A stretch of 64,000 nt of DNA from Teichococcus wenyumeiae (GTDB taxonomy: Bacteria > Pseudomonadota > Alphaproteobacteria > Acetobacterales > Acetobacteraceae). A model generated the notes under the pieces. It searched no databases and was not told the DNA's origin. It was given only the letters and a program-made list of their open reading frames with translations. Position 1 is the stretch's first letter. Every line of letters begins with the position of its first letter. The stretch is from positions 1 to 64,000 of the forward strand of contig NZ_RFLX01000001.1 of NCBI RefSeq assembly GCF_003696345.1, given 5' to 3'. A program made the translations under genes and the position numbers. Below, in pieces: positions 59,174 to 64,000 of this stretch.

Positions 59174-60799
59174 TTACCCCTGCGCGTCCGGCGAGACGAT
59201 GATGCAGGCACCTTGCGTCCGCAGCTTCTCGCAGGCTGACTGCGCGGCGTCATGTGACAGGCCGCCGACGCGGGCGCGGTAGAGGGTGGCGCGGCCGGAG
59301 GCCACGGGTTCCACCACCGTCCTGGCGCCGCGTGCGCCGATGCGGCTGCGCGCTGCATCGGAGGCCGTGCGGGCCAGGTTGGCGCTGGCGAAGGCACCGA
59401 CCTGCACCGCCCATTGCCCGGTGGTCGCCGCCGGCATGGAGGCCGGGGTCGGCGCCGAGACGCCGCCACCGGTGCCGCCCTGGGACGGCGGGCGCAGGTA
59501 GTTGCCCGTCAGGCTGCCGGCATTGGCGCTGGCCACCAGGCGGAAGCCGGAGGGGCGCGGCGCCTCGGCGACCTGAACGGGCTCGCTGGTCGGACGGGCG
59601 GCGGGGCCGCGCGGGGCCTCGGCCACCGCGGCATTGGCGCGCAGCGAGGCCAGGGCGGAGGCGGCGGAGCCGGAAGCGCTGCCACGCGGCGCCGGAGCGG
59701 CGGCGGCGAGCGCCGAGCCCGTCATGGAAGGCGCACGCGGCGGCGCCGGCAGCGAGGCCAGGGCCACCGGCGCGCTGGGCGCGGGCGGCGGCGGGGCCGG
59801 CACATCGGCGGTGCGGGCATAGGTGGAACCATCCGGGATCGGCTCCATGCGCGTGACCGGCCCAGTCGGCTCGGCGCTCGCGTAGGTGGAACCGTCGGGA
59901 ATGGGGTCCATCCGCGCCACCACGTTGGTGGGCGTGTTGTTGTAGGTGGAGCCGTCCGGGATCGGGTCCATGCGGGACACGACATTGGACAGGCTGGCCA
60001 CCTGCACCGGCGCGGAGGCATAGGTCGAGCCGTCCGGGATCGGCTCCATGCGCGTGACCGGTCCCGGCGGCAGGCTGGCGACGCGGATGCCCGGGTCCAC
60101 GGCGTTCCGCTGCTCACGCAGCGCCAGCATGGTGGCGGTGTCGCCACGGCGCGGGCCGGCCGGGATGTTCAACGGGATCTCGGCGGCCGCATAGACCTCC
60201 GGCGCCGCGCGGCGGCTCGGATGCGCGTCGATGATCCGGGGCCCGATTCGCGCCACGTAGTTGCGCGTCTCGGCCGGCAGGCCCTTGCTGGACCAGAGGT
60301 AATCCTCCAGCCGGCGCGGGCCCGCGTTATAGGCGGCCAGGAAGCCCGGGCTGCCGTAAAGCTCGTACATCTCCCGCACATAGGCCGTGCCGGCCATGAT
60401 GCTGTTCCACGGGTGGTACGGATCGTCGCCGAAGCCGTAGCGGGCGCGCAGCTCGGCGTAAGTGCCGGGCATCACCTGCATCAGGCCCATGGCGCCCACC
60501 GGGCTGCGGGCCGTGGCGCGGCCGCCGCTTTCCTGGCGCATGACCTCGCGGATCCACCGCTCCGGCACATCGAAGCGCTTGGACGCTTCCTTGATGTACG
60601 GGCCCCATGGATCGCTGGACGAGCCAGGCGGATCGTAGCTGCTGGGCTGCGGATAGGCCGCGGCCTGGGCCGCGGCCTTGGCCGTGACCGGCCGCTGGGC
60701 CTGTTCGCTGGAGCCGCAAGCGGCAAGAAGAGCAAGAACCCCCATTGTGGCCGCAGCGCGTGCATGGCTGCGGCTTGGGCGGAACTGGAACGGAGTCAT
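59174..60799 (-). CDS. lytic transglycosylase lipoprotein with SPOR domain
   Basis: A 541-residue envelope protein. The signal ends in the lipobox LLAAC (lipid Cys about 28). An SLT domain follows (about 65-190) with the catalytic Glu in MRQESGG (about residue 90), GAMGLMQVMPGTYAEL and FLAAYNAGPRRL. Residues about 246-328 hold four degenerate repeats with RMEPIPDGSTY or RMDPIPDGSTY. The C-terminus (about 464-541) is a SPOR peptidoglycan-binding domain (WAVQVGAFASANLAR, ATLYRARVGGL). It should cut glycan strands near division sites. ATG at 60799 is just after GGAGAACAGGGG; an in-frame extension to 60904 is non-coding. Confidence 0.87.
   Translation of the reverse strand: MTPFQFRPSRSHARAAATMGVLALLAACGSSEQAQRPVTAKAAAQAAAYPQPSSYDPPGSSSDPWGPYIKEASKRFDVPERWIREVMRQESGGRATARSPVGAMGLMQVMPGTYAELRARYGFGDDPYHPWNSIMAGTAYVREMYELYGSPGFLAAYNAGPRRLEDYLWSSKGLPAETRNYVARIGPRIIDAHPSRRAAPEVYAAAEIPLNIPAGPRRGDTATMLALREQRNAVDPGIRVASLPPGPVTRMEPIPDGSTYASAPVQVASLSNVVSRMDPIPDGSTYNNTPTNVVARMDPIPDGSTYASAEPTGPVTRMEPIPDGSTYARTADVPAPPPPAPSAPVALASLPAPPRAPSMTGSALAAAAPAPRGSASGSAASALASLRANAAVAEAPRGPAARPTSEPVQVAEAPRPSGFRLVASANAGSLTGNYLRPPSQGGTGGGVSAPTPASMPAATTGQWAVQVGAFASANLARTASDAARSRIGARGARTVVEPVASGRATLYRARVGGLSHDAAQSACEKLRTQGACIIVSPDAQG
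59817..60062 (-). repeat. coding tandem repeat within the transglycosylase
   Basis: Four copies of a unit of about 20-25 codons, each with the core R-M-(E/D)-PIPDGSTY preceded by V-(T/V)-x. The outer two have MEPIPDG, the inner two MDPIPDG. The spacers (for example ASAPVQVASLSNV and NNTPTNV) differ. It is a linker between the enzymatic and SPOR domains. Confidence 0.85.
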
Positions 60800-61163
60800 C
60801 CCCTGTTCTCCGTCAGAATAAACGGTCCGCCGGACTGCGGCTCCGTGCCCGGAAGGATCCCCCCATCCCGGGCAAGGCGGCCCCGCCGCGCCCCCACGCG
60901 ACAAAGCCGGGCTTACCGGCGTCCCTGCCAGGATCGGCGGAACGTCAACGGCTTACGGGGTACATGAGGTTACTGACAGGCGCAAGCCTGCAATCGTGGC
61001 GCAACATGGCACCCGCCTTGGGCTTGGCGGCGGCTTCGTGGCGGCATTGTGGCGGCACCCGCGGGCATCTGGACAATCGGCCGCCGCGCCTCCAACTCCG
61101 CAGATCAGACCCGGGGCCGTCGGGCCGGTGCGCGGCACGCTTCCGGGCAAAAGGAGCCTTTCG
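60800..61163. other. 364-base intergenic region between divergent envelope genes
   Basis: No gene is supported here. Visible items are short hairpins only: GCCGG-GCTTA-CCGGC near 60906 and CAGGC-GCAA-GCCTG near 60978 with a GNRA-type tetraloop. It must hold the promoters of the divergent transglycosylase and lipoprotein genes, but no good -35/-10 pair stands out. AAGGAG at 61151-61156 is the ribosome-binding site of the lipoprotein gene. Confidence 0.5.
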
Positions 61164-61787
61164 ATGACCACCGAGACGCCCCGCCGGGCCACCACCCGCT
61201 TCAGCCGAGTCGCCGCCAGCCTGCTGGTGCTGGGCGGGCTGGCCGCCTGCGCGCCGGTCTATACCAACACCACCTATGCGCCTTATGCGGTGGGGCGTGC
61301 CGCCTCCGTCTCCTACGGCACCATCGTGGGGCTGCGGCCCGTCACGGTGCAGGGTGGCCAGCCCGGGGTCGGCACCGCCGCCGGCGCGGTGGCGGGCGGC
61401 GTCGCCGGCAGCTTCATCGGCGGCGACTGGCGCTCCAACCTGCTGGCCGGGCTCGGCGGCGCGGTGATCGGCGGCGCCCTCGGCAATGCGGTGGAACGCA
61501 ATAGCTCCACCGGCCAGGCGGTGGAGTTCTTCGTGCGGCAGGACAACGGCGGCGACATCGCCGTGGTCCAGACCAACGAGGAGAACCTGCAATACAATGA
61601 CCGTGTTGTGATCATCCGCGGCGACACCACCCGCATCAGCCGCGCCGCCGGATCGGCGCCGCCTGTCTCCGCCGCGCCGCCGCGGCCCTACCAGTCCGGC
61701 GCTGCAGGGCCGGGCGGGCCAACCTACTACGCGCCGCCGCCCTCCGGCGTTCCGACCTACACGCCTTCCGGCGTCGTGTATCGCTGA
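61164..61787 (+). CDS. glycine-zipper outer-membrane lipoprotein
   Basis: A 207-residue lipoprotein: signal VAASLLVLGGLAAC, lipid Cys about 29. The middle has a glycine zipper (GTAAGAVAGGVAGSFIGGD and GLGGAVIGGALGNAVE) as in SlyB and Rickettsia 17-kDa antigen-type proteins. After it lies a conserved block (VEFFVRQDNGGDIAVVQ, LQYNDRVVII). The C-terminus is Pro/Tyr-rich. The usual role is in envelope integrity. ATG at 61164 has AAGGAG upstream. Confidence 0.8.
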   Translation: MTTETPRRATTRFSRVAASLLVLGGLAACAPVYTNTTYAPYAVGRAASVSYGTIVGLRPVTVQGGQPGVGTAAGAVAGGVAGSFIGGDWRSNLLAGLGGAVIGGALGNAVERNSSTGQAVEFFVRQDNGGDIAVVQTNEENLQYNDRVVIIRGDTTRISRAAGSAPPVSAAPPRPYQSGAAGPGGPTYYAPPPSGVPTYTPSGVVYR

Positions 61788-61849
61788 GGACAGGGGCGCG
61801 GCGGGCGCGCTGGCGACATGGGCGGCGCACGTTGTATAGAGCCGCCGTG

Positions 61850-62683
61850 ATGCAGCAGACCGCAGCCCTCCCCACCTATCACGTCAATGCCCGGGACCCG
61901 CAGCGCGGGGGCCGGGCCATGGCCGACCTCGCCACCGGCTTCGCCTCCTGGCGGCTGGCCTGGGCGCTGGCGCGGCTGGACCTCCGCAACCGCTATCGCG
62001 GCTCCGTCATCGGGCCCTTCTGGGTCACGCTCTCCACCGCCGTCATGGTGGTGGGCCTGGGGCTGCTGTATTCGCAGCTGCTGCGGCAGGACATCACGCT
62101 CTACCTGCCGCATCTGGCGGTCAGCCTGATCGTCTGGAACACCATCGCGGCCATGGTGCCGGATGCCACCAGCTGCCTGACCAGCGCGGAAGGCGTGATC
62201 CGGCAGCTGCCGCTGCCTCTCACCACGCATGCGCTGCGCAGCGTCTTCCGCAACGGCCTGTCCGCCGCCCATAGTCTGCCGCTGATCCTGGTTGTCTTCG
62301 CCGCCATGGGCCACTGGCCGGGGCTGGAGGCGCTGCTGGCGCTGCCGGGGCTGGTGCTGCTCGGCATCAACTCCCTGGCGGCCAGCCTCTTCCTTGGCAT
62401 GGTCTGCGCCCGCTTCCGCGACATCGGCCAGATCGTCACCAACATCATGCAGCTGGCCTTCTTCATGACGCCGGTGATCTGGAAGGCCGACCTGCTCTCG
62501 AACCCCTCGGTGCTGCTGCTGAACCCCTTCTACCCGATGCTGGAGGTGATCCGCGGCCCGCTGGTGGAAGGGGGCGTCAGCCTGACGGTCTGGGGCATGG
62601 CGCTGCTCTACACCGCCATCCATTGCGGCATCGCCGCCGCCTTCTTTGTCCGCTTCCGCTCGCGCGTCGCCTTCTGGGTCTGA
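61850..62683 (+). CDS. ABC-2 type polysaccharide/polyol export permease (Wzm/KpsM-like)
   Basis: A 277-residue inner-membrane permease. RLDLRNRYRGSVIGPFWVTL at the N-terminal end and NIMQLAFFMTPVIWKADLL in the second half are typical of O-antigen and capsule exporters. Six helices are evident. The ATG at 61850 is preferred; a TTG at 61832 is also in frame. It is 4 bases from the ATPase gene, and the two form one exporter. Confidence 0.85.
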   Translation: MQQTAALPTYHVNARDPQRGGRAMADLATGFASWRLAWALARLDLRNRYRGSVIGPFWVTLSTAVMVVGLGLLYSQLLRQDITLYLPHLAVSLIVWNTIAAMVPDATSCLTSAEGVIRQLPLPLTTHALRSVFRNGLSAAHSLPLILVVFAAMGHWPGLEALLALPGLVLLGINSLAASLFLGMVCARFRDIGQIVTNIMQLAFFMTPVIWKADLLSNPSVLLLNPFYPMLEVIRGPLVEGGVSLTVWGMALLYTAIHCGIAAAFFVRFRSRVAFWV

Positions 62684-62687
62684 TCAC

Positions 62688-63452
62688 ATGGCAAGCATCG
62701 TCGCGGAAGGGCTCAGCATCGAGTTCCCGCTGTATCACCTGGGCGCCCGCAGCCTGAAGAAGCGGCTGCTCTCCAAGGCGGCCATCCGGGTGCGGACGGA
62801 TGAATCCAACCGCGTCGTGGTCTCCGCCCTGCGCGACCTCAACTTCTCCATCCAGCGGGGGGAGCGGGTGGCGCTGGTCGGCAGCAACGGCGCCGGCAAG
62901 ACCACCCTGCTCCGCACCATCGCCGGCATCTATGAGCCGGTGGGCGGCGAGCTGACGGTGCAGGGCGAGATCGGCTCGCTGATCGACCCCGGCGCCGGCA
63001 TGGACAGTGACAGCACTGGGCGGGAGAATATCCGCCTGCGCGGCCTCTACCGCGGCATGGACGATGCCTCCATCGCGGCCCTGGAGGAGGATGTCGCCGA
63101 ATTCTCCGGCCTGGGCGAGTTCCTGGACGTGCCGACCCGCGGCTATTCCGCCGGCATGTCGGTGCGCCTGGCCTTCGCGATGGCCACCGCCATCGCGCCG
63201 CAGATCCTGCTGATGGACGAGTGGTTCCTGGCCGGCGATGCCGACTTCATGCAGAAGGCCGAGAACCGCCTGGTCTCGCTGGTCAACAACGCCGATATCC
63301 TGATCATCGCCAGCCATGACTTCGACATCGTCCGCCGCTGGTGCACCCGCGCCATCCGGCTGAATGCCGGGCGCATCGTGGCCGATGGGCCGGTGGACGA
63401 GGTGTTGGCCGGCATGGGCGTCGCACCGCCGCAGCCGCAGCCGGCCGTCTGA
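62688..63452 (+). CDS. ABC transporter ATPase of polysaccharide export (Wzt/KpsT-like)
   Basis: A 254-residue ATPase with Walker A GSNGAGKTT, a modified signature YSAGMSVRLAFAMATAI, Walker B LLMDEWFLAGD and SHD switch. The YSAGM signature and DEW motif are specific to the capsule and O-antigen exporter ATPases. The C-terminal carbohydrate-binding domain of Wzt is missing, so KpsT/TagH-like use is more likely. No glycosyltransferase genes lie nearby. Confidence 0.87.
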   Translation: MASIVAEGLSIEFPLYHLGARSLKKRLLSKAAIRVRTDESNRVVVSALRDLNFSIQRGERVALVGSNGAGKTTLLRTIAGIYEPVGGELTVQGEIGSLIDPGAGMDSDSTGRENIRLRGLYRGMDDASIAALEEDVAEFSGLGEFLDVPTRGYSAGMSVRLAFAMATAIAPQILLMDEWFLAGDADFMQKAENRLVSLVNNADILIIASHDFDIVRRWCTRAIRLNAGRIVADGPVDEVLAGMGVAPPQPQPAV

Positions 63453-63557
63453 GCCGCCCGGCCTGCGACGCGGCGCCTGAATGGCGCAGGTGCGCCGGCC
63501 GCTATCCTGGAATTCTGCCTGACGCGGGCGCCGGCTGGGTGCCGGGGCCTTCTGGCC

Positions 63558-64000
63558 CTAGAGTGGCCGGCGGCGCAGCTCGTCGCGGATCTCGGCCAGC
63601 AGCACCTCGGTGGGCGTGGGGCCCGCTGCCTTCTTCTCGGCCTCCGCACGCAGGTTGAAGCGCGTCATCAGCTGGACCACCCAGAAGACGGCGAAGGCCA
63701 CGATCAGGAACTTGATGCAGGCGTTGAGGAAGACGCCGATGCCCAGCACCACGGAACCGGCATTGCGGGTGGCCTCCAGCGTCGGCAGCCGCTCCCCCTT
63801 CACCACCACGAAGATGTTGGAGAAGTCGACGCCGCCGACCAGCAGGCCGATCAGCGGGTTCAGGATATCCTCCACCAGCGCGGAGACGATGGAGGTAAAG
63901 GCGGCGCCGATGATGATGCCGACCGCGAGGTCGACAACATTGCCGCGCGTGATGAAGGACTTGAACTGCTGCACCCAGCCTGGGGTCCAGCTTGGCGTGG
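63558..64000 (-). CDS. mscL: large-conductance mechanosensitive channel (start beyond window)
   Basis: At least 138 residues. RGNVVDLAVGIIIGAAFTSI is the first membrane helix, and FLIVAFAVFWVVQLM the second. The C-terminal helix has TPTEVLLAEIRDEL. MscL opens under membrane tension and releases solutes after osmotic downshock. A GTG at 63974 could start the frame, but the upstream codons to the window edge (reading TPSWTPGW) fit normal MscL N-termini in this group, so the true start is probably outside the window. Confidence 0.92.
   Translation of the reverse strand, partial: TPSWTPGWVQQFKSFITRGNVVDLAVGIIIGAAFTSIVSALVEDILNPLIGLLVGGVDFSNIFVVVKGERLPTLEATRNAGSVVLGIGVFLNACIKFLIVAFAVFWVVQLMTRFNLRAEAEKKAAGPTPTEVLLAEIRDELRRRPL

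Overview
The window is 64 kb of high-GC, gene-dense, mostly housekeeping chromosome from an alphaproteobacterium. The best guess is the Acetobacteraceae (Rhodospirillales), something like Roseomonas. The reasons are the heavy GC bias at third codon positions, a SUV3-type helicase of the alphaproteobacterial kind, the lptF-lptG-lptD-surA-rsmA cluster, accD-folC, and many GTG/TTG starts. I saw no prophage, insertion sequence, CRISPR array or integrated plasmid. The genus is an inference.

Layout. 1-1.6 kb: start of tuf (minus strand) behind tRNA-Gly and tRNA-Tyr, then rlmB. 1.7-6.8 kb: gabT, a membrane protein, tRNA-Thr, and a lipid kinase / inositol phosphatase-like / SDR operon. 6.8-10.6 kb (minus): a four-gene osmoprotectant ABC transporter of the YehWXYZ type. 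10.7-13.9 kb: glucokinase, a 14-helix MFS exporter, a 25-codon ORF with a perfect Shine-Dalgarno, and an HU gene. 14.1-19.1 kb: an UgpCAEB-like importer plus a cyclic-nucleotide-type metallophosphodiesterase, read here as glycerophosphodiester use. 19.2-28 kb: tonB-like gene, ABC-F ATPase, IDH/IMDH-family dehydrogenase, SUV3-type RNA helicase, YdcF protein and a methyltransferase. 28-36 kb (minus): outer-membrane biogenesis block lptF-lptG-lptD-surA-rsmA plus an isochorismatase-family hydrolase. 36-40.4 kb (minus): Fbp/Afu-type ABC importer. 40.4-46.7 kb: assorted metabolism (quinone oxidoreductase, HMG-CoA-lyase-like, SnoaL-like, MFS, RNA methyltransferase, beta-hydroxyacid dehydrogenase). 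46.8-54.9 kb: gyrB, recF and dnaN, with a sorbosone-dehydrogenase-like lipoprotein and a manganese catalase between recF and dnaN, and a UdgX-like protein divergent from dnaN. 55-59 kb: TauE-type exporter divergent from an ArsR-type regulator, then accD-folC. 59.2-64 kb: lytic transglycosylase with SPOR domain, glycine-zipper lipoprotein, Wzm/Wzt-type exporter pair, and mscL running off the end.

The most unusual observations are four. (1) The UdgX-like protein keeps the KRR-H loop but has no cysteine anywhere. (2) A repeat family (palindrome centred on GAATTC or AAGGAATT, then a C-rich and T-rich tail) starts within a few bases of the stop codons of seven genes, always in the same orientation to the gene; in three convergent gene pairs each gene has its own copy. 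(3) A 25-codon ORF is preceded by a 14-base perfect complement of the canonical 16S rRNA 3' end and followed by a strong terminator. (4) A perfect 9-bp palindrome lies between the ArsR-type regulator and its divergent exporter.
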